Positions 50,591-58,455 of a stretch of 64,000 nt of DNA are shown here, piece by piece; position 1 is the first letter of the stretch; each line of letters opens with the position of its first letter. Below the pieces are notes generated by a model that was given only the letters and a program-made list of their open reading frames with translations, was not told the DNA's origin and did not search any database. Source of the DNA: Polluticoccus soli (GTDB lineage Bacteria; Bacteroidota; Bacteroidia; Chitinophagales; Chitinophagaceae); contig NZ_JARJHT010000002.1 of NCBI RefSeq assembly GCF_029269745.1, forward strand, positions 124,001 to 188,000. Direction: 5' to 3'. The position numbers and the translations under genes are program-made.

Positions 50591-50697
50591 CCTGGCAAGT
50601 CTTATACGGCCAGCTCCTGCTGAACCCCCCAGGACAGGAATGTAGCAAGGGTAGGCGGTCGTAGCGGCGCGATATGAGTAACTTGCCAGTTTTTTTA
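50591..50697 (+). ncRNA. ffs: Signal recognition particle RNA (4.5S, small bacterial type)
   Basis: A short RNA of about 100 bases whose ends pair (CTGGCAAGT at 50592-50600 with ACTTGCCAG at 50681-50689) and which carries the conserved Ffh-binding apical region: CAGGACAGGAATGTAGCAAG at 50629-50648, with the GGAA-type tetraloop and the asymmetric AGCA side of the internal loop. A run of seven T follows the closing stem and acts as terminator. With Ffh and FtsY it directs inner-membrane and exported proteins to SecYEG. Family features are clear; the exact 5' end is inferred from the promoter-like octamer upstream. Confidence 0.93.
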
Positions 50698-50757
50698 TTT
50701 CTGGCTCCTCTCCTCATATTTTCTTTTTTCAAGTCTGGTAGTGCGGCGGTTTTGGGT

Positions 50758-50765
50758 TAACTTTG
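50758..50765 (+). promoter_or_regulatory. Promoter-like TAACTTTG for the transaldolase gene
   Basis: Exact TAnnTTTG match 18 bases upstream of the ATG at 50784. Confidence 0.55.
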
Positions 50766-50783
50766 CCCCCGAAATCAACTTAC

Positions 50784-51440
50784 ATGAAATTTTTCATAGA
50801 TACGGCGAACCTCGCGCAAATTAAAGAAGCACACGATCTGGGTATCCTCGACGGTGTTACTACCAATCCTTCACTGATGGCTAAAGAAGGCATCAAAGGA
50901 CACGAAGCGATCATGCAACACTACAAAGCTATCTGCGAGATAAGCGATGGTCCTGTAAGTGCTGAAGTATTTGGTACTACGTTCGAAGAGATCGTTGAAG
51001 AGGGTAAGGTGCTTGCTGCTATCCACCCTAATATCGTCGTAAAGGTGCCGATGATCAAAGACGGCATCAAAGCAATCAAATGGTTTAGCGACAACGGTAT
51101 CCAAACTAACTGTACGCTGGTATTCTCTGCTGGTCAGGCTATCCTGGCTGCTAAAGCAGGTGCCAGCTTTGTTTCTCCCTTCATCGGCCGTATCGACGAT
51201 AGCAGCTGGGATGGTGTTCAACTGATCGAGCAGATCGTGAACATCTACAACTCACAAGGCTACATGACCGAAGTTCTGGCTGCTTCTATCCGCAACCCGC
51301 TGCACATCGTACGTTGTGCTGAAGCCGGTGCTGATGTTTGCACTTGCCCGCTGAGCTCTATCCTTGGCCTGTTGAAGCACCCGCTTACAGACCTTGGCCT
51401 GGAGCAATTCCTGAAAGACGCAAAAACAATGGCGCACTAA
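50784..51440 (+). CDS. Transaldolase, short FSA/TalC type
   Basis: 218 residues, the size of the fructose-6-phosphate aldolase-like transaldolases (about 215-220) and much shorter than TalB. MKFFIDTANL starts the first strand, DGVTTNPSLMAKEG is at about residues 23-36, and the Schiff-base Lys87 is in NIVVKVPM. CTLVFSAGQAILAAKAGASFVSPFIGRIDD near 112 is the conserved core. I start at 50784, since the frame upstream overlaps the promoter. Catalyses dihydroxyacetone-type transfer between sedoheptulose-7-P and glyceraldehyde-3-P in the pentose phosphate pathway; a plain fructose-6-P aldolase activity is possible. Monocistronic, ended by a hairpin shared with pgm. Confidence 0.93.
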   Translation: MKFFIDTANLAQIKEAHDLGILDGVTTNPSLMAKEGIKGHEAIMQHYKAICEISDGPVSAEVFGTTFEEIVEEGKVLAAIHPNIVVKVPMIKDGIKAIKWFSDNGIQTNCTLVFSAGQAILAAKAGASFVSPFIGRIDDSSWDGVQLIEQIVNIYNSQGYMTEVLAASIRNPLHIVRCAEAGADVCTCPLSSILGLLKHPLTDLGLEQFLKDAKTMAH

Positions 51441-51458
51441 GCCATCAAAGCATAAAAT

Positions 51459-51487
51459 AAAAAAGGGGCTGAATTTCAGCCCCTTTT
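51459..51487. terminator. Bidirectional terminator between transaldolase and phosphohexomutase genes
   Basis: Long perfect stem AAAAAGGGGCTGA/TCAGCCCCTTTTT with a tiny loop; A-run on the left and T-run on the right serve the two convergent genes. Confidence 0.92.
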
Positions 51488-51506
51488 TCTATGTGTACGA
51501 TACTGG

Positions 51507-52910
51507 TTACAGTATCGTTTTCTTCACGTCTTCCAAGATGTCCAGCGCTTCTTCTTTGCTGTTGCCCTCTGCATAGATACGCAGCAGTGGCTCAGTGCCC
51601 GATGCACGCAGCAGTATCCAGCCGCCATTGTCCAGGTGGTATTTGATACCGTCTATGGTCTCAATGCGGTTGAAGTTGTATTTGCCGAAGTGCGTATAAC
51701 CATTCTTAGCAGCAGTGCTGATGATGTGCTCTTTCTTCTCGTTCTCGATGTGCATATCATTGCGCTCGTATACGAAACGTCCAACCACTTCATACACCTC
51801 TTCGCAAAGTTGTTTCAGTGTTTTGCCCGATTTGGTCATGAACTCATACAGCATGATACCATCGTAGATACCATCGCGTTCAGGGATGTGGCCTTTCACA
51901 GCGATACCACCACTTTCTTCGCCACCAACCAGCACATCTTCATGCACCATGATCTCGCTAATGTATTTGAAACCTACGGGCGTGATCTCGATAGGCAGGC
52001 CATAAGCCTCGCACATACGTTTTACACGGTCGGTAGTAGAGAAGGCGATAGCTACTTTACCGCTCATGCCTTTGTACTTGTATAGATAGTGTATCAGCAG
52101 CAGGATGATATGGTGCGCATCTACAAAATGTCCATCTTCATCATAAAGACCGATACGATCAGCATCGCCATCGGTAGCCAGACCTATTTTTACTTCAGGA
52201 GTAGTAGCTACTACTTTAGCCAGTTCCTGCAGGTTTTTATCCAGTGGCTCAGGTGCTTGTCCGTTAAAGCCCGGGTTGTTTTCGCAATGTACTAATACTG
52301 CGTTAGGCAGCAGGCGGCGCATTACGTTCTGTCCTGCACCATACATGGCATCATACGCCAGTTTGAATGGTGAGTTCTTCAGTGCCTCGAAATCAAATTT
52401 CTCCTGCAGGTAGCTCACGTACATATCCTCGAGGTTGATATACTCGATCAGGCCTTTGGCTTCCCAATGTGCCAGGCCTTCTTTCGGTATCTCAACACTA
52501 TCAGGTATCAGCGCTTCAACCGCTGCAATATCTTTCGGGCTTGAAGGGCCACCGTGTGCACCTTTCAGCTTATAGCCATTGTAAGAAGGTGGGTTGTGCG
52601 ATGCGGTGATCACTACACCTTGCTGAGCGCCCAGCTTCAACACGCCCATCGATATCATAGGCGTGCTGATGAAGCCTTTGGCCATCAATACTTTTATGCC
52701 GTTGCTGCACAATACTTTCGCTACTGCTTCACAAAACAGTTCGCCGCCAAAACGACAATCGTGACCAAGCACTACCGTAGGGTTGCTGCCTCTTTGCAAA
52801 AGCCACTCAGACAAGCCCTTAGAAACACGGGCCACGTTATACACCGTGAAGTCTTGTGCAATGATGGCGCGCCATCCGTCCGTTCCGAATTTTATTTTAT
52901 CAACTACCAT
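51507..52910 (-). CDS. Phosphoglucomutase/phosphomannomutase
   Basis: 467 residues of the alpha-D-phosphohexomutase superfamily, four domains. Near the N-terminus is KFGTDGWRAII (residues 7-17). The phosphoserine loop ITASHNPPSYNGYK has Ser104 as the phospho-carrier, the metal-binding DGDADRIGLYDEDG lies near residue 240, the sugar-binding GGEESGGIAVKGHIPERDG near 322, and the phosphate-binding RASGTEPLLRIYAEG near 435. It interconverts hexose 1- and 6-phosphates, a step needed for UDP-glucose and GDP-mannose synthesis and hence for the glycan locus. The preferred hexose cannot be told from sequence. Opposite in direction to the transaldolase; it has its own promoter-like octamer. Confidence 0.93.
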   Translation of the reverse strand: MVVDKIKFGTDGWRAIIAQDFTVYNVARVSKGLSEWLLQRGSNPTVVLGHDCRFGGELFCEAVAKVLCSNGIKVLMAKGFISTPMISMGVLKLGAQQGVVITASHNPPSYNGYKLKGAHGGPSSPKDIAAVEALIPDSVEIPKEGLAHWEAKGLIEYINLEDMYVSYLQEKFDFEALKNSPFKLAYDAMYGAGQNVMRRLLPNAVLVHCENNPGFNGQAPEPLDKNLQELAKVVATTPEVKIGLATDGDADRIGLYDEDGHFVDAHHIILLLIHYLYKYKGMSGKVAIAFSTTDRVKRMCEAYGLPIEITPVGFKYISEIMVHEDVLVGGEESGGIAVKGHIPERDGIYDGIMLYEFMTKSGKTLKQLCEEVYEVVGRFVYERNDMHIENEKKEHIISTAAKNGYTHFGKYNFNRIETIDGIKYHLDNGGWILLRASGTEPLLRIYAEGNSKEEALDILEDVKKTIL

Positions 52911-52970
52911 GTAAAAAGTGGGTTCAGTTTATGCTGTTAATTATTTCTTATAGATTCTCTATCAGGGCAT

Positions 52971-52978
52971 CAAAAATA
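52971..52978 (-). promoter_or_regulatory. Promoter-like TATTTTTG for the phosphohexomutase gene
   Basis: The minus strand reads TATTTTTG (TAnnTTTG) 60 bases upstream of the start codon at 52910. It faces the plus-strand element at 53006. Confidence 0.45.
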
Positions 52979-53005
52979 GTAAACCTTTCGTACCATCGTT
53001 GTTCC

Positions 53006-53013
53006 TAATTTTA
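53006..53013 (+). promoter_or_regulatory. Promoter-like TAATTTTA for the aldehyde dehydrogenase gene
   Basis: The same CTAATTTTAC ten-mer that precedes purA lies 19 bases upstream of the ATG at 53033. It departs from TAnnTTTG in its last base. Confidence 0.35.
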
Positions 53014-53032
53014 CTTGACAATTTTCTGTATC

Positions 53033-54406
53033 ATGTCCGATCTGTTTACTTCCGTCAATCCCGCTACCGGCGCTGTTTTTGGTCAATATCCTGCCTCTGA
53101 TCCCTCAAAGGTAGAGAAAGCTGTAAAACAAGCCCACAAAGGATTTGAGGAATGGAGTCAATTTACCCTGAAAGAGAGGGGCGCAGTGCTGAAGCAAATC
53201 GCAGCCGAACTGCGTAAACAGAAGCAAAAGCTGGCCGAACTGGCCACGCGGGAGATGGGAAAGCCTATTAAACAGGCGATGGACGAAGTAGAGAAATGCG
53301 CCCGCACATTCGATTTTTACGCCAAAGAAGGTCCGAAATTCCTGGCCAATGAGCTGGTGGAGACCGATGCAAAAAAGAGTTATGTGAGTTTTCAGCCACT
53401 GGGCGTAGTGCTGGCCATCATGCCCTGGAACTTTCCCTACTGGCAGGTTTTCCGCGCTATGGGGCCTGCGCTGATGGCCGGTAATACCATGGTGCTGAAA
53501 CATGCCTCTAACGTCAGTGCCTGCGCACTGGCCATAGAGAAGGTGATAAAAGCATCGGGAGCACCCAAAGGATTGTTTCAGACGCTGCTGTTGCCTTCGT
53601 CGCAGGTAGCGGGGCTGATAGCGAATCCTGCAATTTCAGCGATCACCTTTACAGGTAGCACCTATGCAGGCAGCAAGGTGGCCCAGACCGCCGCGATGCA
53701 CATTAAAAAGCAAGTCCTTGAGTTAGGTGGCAGCGATGCTTACATAGTGCTGGAGGATGCTGATATGGACCTTGCGGTGACCACCAGCGTCAATGGCCGC
53801 CTCATCAACAGCGGGCAAAGCTGTGTGGCAGCTAAACGATTCATTGCCGTTAAGTCTGTGCGCAAAGAATTTGAGGCGAGAATGGTAGAGCAAATGAAGG
53901 CCGCGAAGTTTGGCGACCCCATGGATGAAGGCAATAAGATAGGGCCCATGGCCCGCCACGACCTGCGCGACCAGCTACACCAGCAGGTACTAAAAAGCAT
54001 AGAGATGGGCGCTAAACTGCTTTGCGGTGGCTATGTACCCGATGGGGAAGGAGCATTCTATCCGCCCACAGTGCTGACCAACGTGAAGAAAGGCATGCCC
54101 GCCTATGATGAGGAACTGTTTGGCCCGGTAGCGTCTATCATTGAAGCGAAGGACGAACAGGACGCAGTACGACTTGCTAATGACAGCATCTATGGCCTCG
54201 GGGCAGGTATCTTCTCAAAGAACCGCAAAAGGGCAGAACACATAGCAGCAACACAACTGCAGGCGGGCAACTGTTTCGTAAACTCCTTTGTGCACTCAGA
54301 CCCGAGGCTGCCGTTTGGTGGCACCAAGCAGAGCGGCTATGGCCGTGAGCTCAGCATTTTTGGTATACGTGAGTTCACCAATATCAAAACGGTATTCATT
54401 CAATAG
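53033..54406 (+). CDS. NAD(P)-dependent aldehyde dehydrogenase, succinate-semialdehyde type
   Basis: 457 residues, the short group of succinate-semialdehyde dehydrogenases (Sad/GabD-like, about 455-460). VNPATGAVFGQYP at residues 8-20, MPWNFPYWQVFRAMGPALMAGN near 130 (the Asn that stabilises the oxyanion), FTGSTYAGSKVA near 205, LELGGSDAYIVLEDADMD near 230 (general base Glu) and NSGQSCVAAKRF near 262 (nucleophile Cys) are all intact. ATG 53033 gives the family start SDLFTSVNP; an upstream TTG at 53015 is rejected. Oxidises succinate semialdehyde or similar aldehydes to the acid. Substrate is by family only. Confidence 0.92.
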   Translation: MSDLFTSVNPATGAVFGQYPASDPSKVEKAVKQAHKGFEEWSQFTLKERGAVLKQIAAELRKQKQKLAELATREMGKPIKQAMDEVEKCARTFDFYAKEGPKFLANELVETDAKKSYVSFQPLGVVLAIMPWNFPYWQVFRAMGPALMAGNTMVLKHASNVSACALAIEKVIKASGAPKGLFQTLLLPSSQVAGLIANPAISAITFTGSTYAGSKVAQTAAMHIKKQVLELGGSDAYIVLEDADMDLAVTTSVNGRLINSGQSCVAAKRFIAVKSVRKEFEARMVEQMKAAKFGDPMDEGNKIGPMARHDLRDQLHQQVLKSIEMGAKLLCGGYVPDGEGAFYPPTVLTNVKKGMPAYDEELFGPVASIIEAKDEQDAVRLANDSIYGLGAGIFSKNRKRAEHIAATQLQAGNCFVNSFVHSDPRLPFGGTKQSGYGRELSIFGIREFTNIKTVFIQ

Positions 54407-54422
54407 CAACGCAATACGTAAA

Positions 54423-55172
54423 GTGCGGGCTGGCATAGTTATTTTGTTTTTATTGGTAGCGCTGGGTACTACGGGATGTTGGTTAAACAGAAATAATCGT
54501 TCATCTTTGGCTTCCCCACCGAAAACTGACAAACACGAAACTATGTATACGTATCTAGCACTAGGAGACTCCTACACTATAGGCGAAGCGGTGCCTATGC
54601 ACGAGAACTTTCCGCACCAGGCAGTGGAATTGCTGAAGCAGCAGAACATTGATGTAGCTGCACCCGTGATCGTTGCTAAGACTGGCTGGACCACCGATGA
54701 GCTGGCCATGGCCATTCGCGAGCACAACATCATGGAGACTTTTTCGTTCGTGACGCTGCTGATAGGCGTGAACAACCAGTACCGCGGCCGTGAGCTGGAC
54801 AACTATAAAGAAGAGTTCATACAACTGCTGGACCAGGCCGTAGGTTTTGCTAACGACAAGCGGGAGCATGTGTTTGTACTCTCGATACCAGATTGGGGTG
54901 TAACACCGTTTGCCGACGACCGCAACCGTGAAGAGATAGCCCGTGAAATAGATGCGTACAACAAAGCTGCGAAGGAGATCACCTCGCACTACAAATGCCA
55001 CTATCTTGATATTACAGAGAGCACACGCCACAACCGCAACAATGCGCTGTTCTTAGCCGAGGACAAGCTGCACCCATCCACCAAGGAGTATTCGGTATGG
55101 GCAGCTAAGCTGGCGCCGATTATAGCCCGCACGCTAAAGCAGGCTTCGACATCAGCCCAGGCTGTTAAATAG
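54423..55172 (+). CDS. SGNH/GDSL hydrolase, predicted lipoprotein
   Basis: 249 residues from a GTG 16 bases after the aldehyde dehydrogenase stop. This start gives a lipoprotein signal (RAGIVILFLLVALGTTGC, lipobox LGTTGC) followed by a Ser/Asn-rich linker; a start at the Met at 54544 would give a cytosolic enzyme. Block I is ALGDSYTIGE with the nucleophile Ser, block III is LLIGVNNQYRG with the oxyanion Asn, and block V is DKLHPSTKEY with the catalytic Asp and His. Such enzymes cleave esters such as lysophospholipids or acetylated sugars. The 3' end overlaps the convergent thioesterase gene by 21 bases. Confidence 0.88.
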   Translation: MRAGIVILFLLVALGTTGCWLNRNNRSSLASPPKTDKHETMYTYLALGDSYTIGEAVPMHENFPHQAVELLKQQNIDVAAPVIVAKTGWTTDELAMAIREHNIMETFSFVTLLIGVNNQYRGRELDNYKEEFIQLLDQAVGFANDKREHVFVLSIPDWGVTPFADDRNREEIAREIDAYNKAAKEITSHYKCHYLDITESTRHNRNNALFLAEDKLHPSTKEYSVWAAKLAPIIARTLKQASTSAQAVK

Positions 55173-55544
55173 TTTTTCGAGTTTTTCCTTCTTCAATATT
55201 TTCTGCCATTGGCGACCGTCTGCTATCAGGCGGTCGCCTGCTTTTGCAGTATAGTCTGTCACTACCTCGTGGCGGTTCACCTCTACCAGCGTGGCGGTAA
55301 ACACTATCTCCTCGCCAACAAGGGCAGGCGAGTGGTGCTTCACCGTAATGCCTGTGCCGATACCTTCTTCATCCGCTTCCTTCATCTCCAGCACAAACAG
55401 GCGCCCGCTCCATTCCGCCTCGCGCGCCAGCGCAAACGTTGAATACACAGCATGCACCTCGCCACTCTTAAAGCTGGCAGTATCCGCCTCACTCACTACA
55501 TGAGTGAACTCTTTAGTATCGCCTGTCTGGAAGGGATTGATCAT
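55152..55544 (-). CDS. Hotdog-fold thioesterase, FlK-like
   Basis: 130 residues from ATG 55544 (MINPFQTGD), the start normal for the fluoroacetyl-CoA-thioesterase-like family; the longer frame upstream is rejected. FTHVVSEADTASF near residue 13, HAVYSTFALAREAEW near 31 and IGTGITVKHHSPALVGEEIVFTATL near 61 form the central helix and strands of a hotdog domain, and VTDYTAKAGDRLIADGRQWQKIL the distal strands. It hydrolyses an acyl-CoA, but the true substrate is not known. The HHSPA motif is a strong family marker. Confidence 0.88.
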   Translation of the reverse strand: MINPFQTGDTKEFTHVVSEADTASFKSGEVHAVYSTFALAREAEWSGRLFVLEMKEADEEGIGTGITVKHHSPALVGEEIVFTATLVEVNRHEVVTDYTAKAGDRLIADGRQWQKILKKEKLEKLFNSLG

Positions 55545-55593
55545 GGGGCTAAATTTAAGAGGTCGAAATGATTGTTTGCATTGAGCGCTTCTG

Positions 55594-56001
55594 TTAATAA
55601 GAATTATCAACAGATTCACCGAATTCGCTTATTGTATTGTTTATTTCTCGCCTAATGTCGGTTGGCAAACTTTGGTCTGATGCAAGTACTTTATACTTTT
55701 GGTAAGATTCGCATAGGCCCAAACGGCCAATGATGCCGGATATTGCACTCACCAGGTCCAGAGAGAGTTGTCCAAGAAGAATTGACATAGTGGCCTTATC
55801 GACATCTTGTTTCAATCCTGCATCCATCTGCTCATAGTTATGCCATTGTTTGTCGGCCAATTCAAATACAATTTCTACGAACAGCTGTTTGGACTCGATT
55901 GAATCGAGATTGAGTTGAGTTAGTACTTCTCGGAAGTATGCAGCCAGTTCACCTGTGGTGACTGTCTCCGGTAATGCGTTGACCTTATAAGCGAGTGACA
56001 T
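55594..56001 (-). CDS. Unknown protein, helical
   Basis: 135 residues starting at ATG 56001 (a GTG one codon earlier is also possible). It is predicted to be mostly helical with an acidic bias: VTTGELAAYFREVLTQLNLD, QLFVEIVFELADKQWHNYEQ, then a hydrophobic patch MSILLGQLSLDLVSAISGIIGRLG near residue 75-97 that might be membrane-associated or a buried helix. No signal peptide. No domain recognised. A TAnnTTTG-like octamer (TAAATTTG on the minus strand at 56010-56017) precedes it. Confidence 0.6.
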   Translation of the reverse strand: MSLAYKVNALPETVTTGELAAYFREVLTQLNLDSIESKQLFVEIVFELADKQWHNYEQMDAGLKQDVDKATMSILLGQLSLDLVSAISGIIGRLGLCESYQKYKVLASDQSLPTDIRREINNTISEFGESVDNSY

Positions 56002-56137
56002 CACAGCATCAAATTTATTACATTTTCGGCTTTAGTCGAATCTTTGAAAGGGACTCGCCGACTTATAGATGAAAACGCCGAGTCCTTATTCAAATACTCT
56101 GGTAAGGACATGAAAAATCCCTAATTTCATAAGTACT

Positions 56138-56779
56138 ATGCGCAAACTAAAAATCCTTATCATCTCCTCGATTCTACTAATTGCAAGCTCATTGCTGGCC
56201 ATCATCTATTGCGATAAGGAGGTGACGTCCGCTGCTGAGGGTAAAGTATTTACGGATGTAACGCAGGTGCCTCATACGCATGTAGGCTTGCTGCTGGGTA
56301 CGGGTAAATATTTTGGTGGGATCGTAAATCCATACTACGCCTATAGAATAGAAGCAGCAACAAAACTGATGAGGGAAAGCAAAGTTGATTACCTCATTAT
56401 AAGCGGTGATAACGGCAGCAAAGAGTATGACGAACCTAGTATGATGCGCGCTGACCTTATTGCTGCCGGCATAGATTCTACACGTATTTACCTTGATTAT
56501 GCAGGTTTCAGAACATTCGACTCGATGATCAGGTTGCGTGAAATATTCTCTCAGAATTCGGCAATAGTGATCTCACAAAAATTCCACAACGAAAGAGCCT
56601 TGTTCATTGCTCAAAGGGAAGGAATCAAAGCCATCGGCTTTAATGCGCAGGATGTATCACGTTCGGTAGGTGCAAAAACACAGCTGCGCGAGAAGCTAGC
56701 CAGGGTAAAAGTTTTTGTCGACTATATTTTGGGGGTACAACCCAAATTTCTTGGTCCTAAGGTTCCCATACCAGCATAA
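56138..56779 (+). CDS. SanA/YdcF family (DUF218) membrane-anchored protein
   Basis: 213 residues. An N-terminal transmembrane anchor (ILIISSILLIASSLLAIIYC, residues 6-25) precedes a DUF218 domain. The family features are VGLLLGTGKYFGGIVNPYYAYRIEAATKLM near residue 49, LIISGDNGSKEYDEPSMMRADLIAAGI near 86, and SAIVISQKFHNERALFIAQREGI near 142, which hold the conserved Gly, Asp, Glu and His residues. E. coli SanA is linked to vancomycin tolerance and envelope barrier function; the reaction is unknown. It is 18 bases ahead of the next small gene and probably co-transcribed. Confidence 0.85.
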   Translation: MRKLKILIISSILLIASSLLAIIYCDKEVTSAAEGKVFTDVTQVPHTHVGLLLGTGKYFGGIVNPYYAYRIEAATKLMRESKVDYLIISGDNGSKEYDEPSMMRADLIAAGIDSTRIYLDYAGFRTFDSMIRLREIFSQNSAIVISQKFHNERALFIAQREGIKAIGFNAQDVSRSVGAKTQLREKLARVKVFVDYILGVQPKFLGPKVPIPA

Positions 56780-56797
56780 CACCTTAAAACACTAACA

Positions 56798-57148
56798 ATG
56801 GAGGATAAAATACCCAATATCACTGACGCTGACATAGAGCGAATTGTCAGAAGAGATTTTTCACAGGTCGCATTTGCTGACGTAATAGGTACGCTGAAAA
56901 AATACGAATCGGAAACTGAACAAGGACGAAACAGGGTATGGGCTTCTATATTGAAGCTTGCTGGAGGAGATATAGAGCTGCTTAGACTGTACGTAGAAAA
57001 AGCCTGTTACGATTACAGGGACGTTATCGCTGCAGCCGAGTATCCCAAGTATACTCCACATGCGTTTGGCGATTTGCTGGATGGCAAGGCTGCGCCTCTT
57101 ATGGATAAAGATTGGAAGCAGTATCAAAGCTGGTTGAACAAACCATAG
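56798..57148 (+). CDS. Small acidic protein of unknown function
   Basis: 116 residues, soluble, no signal peptide. Helical throughout: IPNITDADIERIVRRDF, FADVIGTLKKYESETEQGRNRVWASILKLAGG, LLRLYVEKACYDYRDVIAAAEYPKY. The spelling DYRDVIAAAEYP near residue 76 recurs in small conserved proteins of Bacteroidota and Proteobacteria that I cannot name with a function. It appears to be in one transcript with the SanA-like gene (18 bases between). Coding status is well supported by codon use and good start context. Confidence 0.72.
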   Translation: MEDKIPNITDADIERIVRRDFSQVAFADVIGTLKKYESETEQGRNRVWASILKLAGGDIELLRLYVEKACYDYRDVIAAAEYPKYTPHAFGDLLDGKAAPLMDKDWKQYQSWLNKP

Positions 57149-57469
57149 TGCGACTGCTGTGACTTTTTATTGTTGATTAAATAGCGTATATTTGTAATAG
57201 ACATTTTCGAGGCCTTTGTATATTTTAGAAAACAGCCAAAACATACACAATTGTACACAACCTGCTTTCCAACGGCAACAAAACCATTTGTTTCCCTCAA
57301 CCATAAAACCCTCCCAACCGGCAACAAAACAACAAAATGAAAACCCTACACAAAACCCTGAACTACTTTCTGCTAGCGTATTGCAGCCAATTCCTGCCGC
57401 TACACTGTTGCACCGAAAACAAATTTCATGACAAAAGCCGCAACAAAAGTTATCAACGTATATGAAGAA
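57149..57469. other. 321-base stretch without a clear gene: promoter-like octamer, repeats and stub frames
   Basis: TATATTTG at 57187-57194 fits TAnnTTTG on the plus strand. Downstream, 57241-57360 has only nine G in 120 bases, so any transcript would be poorly structured. The 11-mer GGCAACAAAAC occurs at 57274-57284 and 57320-57330, with a one-off copy CGCAACAAAAG at 57439-57449. Two small frames exist: 42 codons from 57337 (MKTLHKTLNYF) and 18 codons from 57428 (MTKAATKVINVYEELTID), the latter ending inside the convergent hydrolase gene. I cannot tell a regulatory RNA, a leader peptide or the remnant of a deleted gene. Confidence 0.4.
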
Positions 57470-58246
57470 TTAACAATAGACTAGTATGAACCTGACAAAC
57501 CCTATCGACTCCTGCATCACCACATCCCTTGCTTCCCTGTGTGGCGTATGCCCTACATCGCGTATCATCAGCTTACGTGCTTTGCCCGCCACCTGGTTGA
57601 CGATACCGTCCACCTGTGCCATGCTGCCGTATTCATCACCTTCGCCCTGTATTGCCAATACCGGGCAGTTTATTTTAGGTAAGAAGTGCTCGATATTCCA
57701 CGAGCGGTATTCTTTTTTCAGCCAGGTATCAGCCCATGCGCGGAACACCGAGTCAGTTTTACCACCATGATATTTTTCAAGCCGGTCTTTCAGGTTGGTT
57801 GTGTGGTACGAGAGCACAGCGTCGCGTATGCCTTGCAGGGTGATGTCTTCCACAAAAATGTGCGCCCCTTCGGTAATGATACCCATAATGCGCTCTGGGT
57901 ACTTAGCAGCTGCTATCAGTGCAATAGTGCCGCCATCGCTGTGACCGAAGAGTATGGCTTTAGTAATGCCGCATTGTTCGATTAAACTGTTCAGTACGTC
58001 TGCTTCCAGCTCCATGTAGTCGTTGCTGCGGTCGTTGCCCCTGAATGGTTGAGACCATCCATAGCCCTGCCGGTCGTACACCAGCACATTGCAATTGGTA
58101 GCCTCTCCCAGCTTTTCCGGGAAATCCCTCCACAGCGCGATGCACCCCAGTGAGTCGTGCAGAAAGATGATCGTCGGCCTGCCTTCCGCTATCCTGACCT
58201 CATTCACCTTTAATGCCACACCATTTATGACAATATCCTTCATCAT
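57470..58246 (-). CDS. Alpha/beta hydrolase
   Basis: 258 residues from ATG 58246 (58243 also possible). Fold features: IIFLHDSLGC near residue 26 (oxyanion region in place of HGxxG), VLVYDRQGYGWSQ near 55, the nucleophile elbow LFGHSDGGTIAL near 100 (Ser in GHSDG), and DVGHTPHREA near 233 with the catalytic His. GEGDEYGSM near 205 supplies the acid. It is a cytosolic esterase or C-C hydrolase type; substrate not known. It is convergent with the small gene at 57428. The longer frame upstream (58303) is unsupported. Confidence 0.88.
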   Translation of the reverse strand: MMKDIVINGVALKVNEVRIAEGRPTIIFLHDSLGCIALWRDFPEKLGEATNCNVLVYDRQGYGWSQPFRGNDRSNDYMELEADVLNSLIEQCGITKAILFGHSDGGTIALIAAAKYPERIMGIITEGAHIFVEDITLQGIRDAVLSYHTTNLKDRLEKYHGGKTDSVFRAWADTWLKKEYRSWNIEHFLPKINCPVLAIQGEGDEYGSMAQVDGIVNQVAGKARKLMIRDVGHTPHREARDVVMQESIGFVRFILVYC

Positions 58247-58455
58247 ACTACCGGCAATAATAACCAAAACCGCGCTAAGCGCCCTGTTGTTTGAAGCAGC
58301 CAATAATATCTACCCGTGCATTTCCATTGGTGTTCAGACATTGAATGAGTTACACTCATCGGCTGAAAAATCCCCCCTGCGATTTTATGGATCTGTTAAA
58401 ATGGTGGCGCGGTTATATTAGGAATTTAACACGGCCATCAACCAAATCACTTTTT

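Noticed and set aside
53015-53032. TTG start for the aldehyde dehydrogenase
   Set aside because: The ATG at 53033 gives the normal family N-terminus, and the TTG lies at the promoter-like element.
55152-55172. 21-base overlap of the SGNH and thioesterase genes as a regulatory antisense
   Set aside because: Short convergent overlaps at stop codons are common and nothing here indicates a special function.
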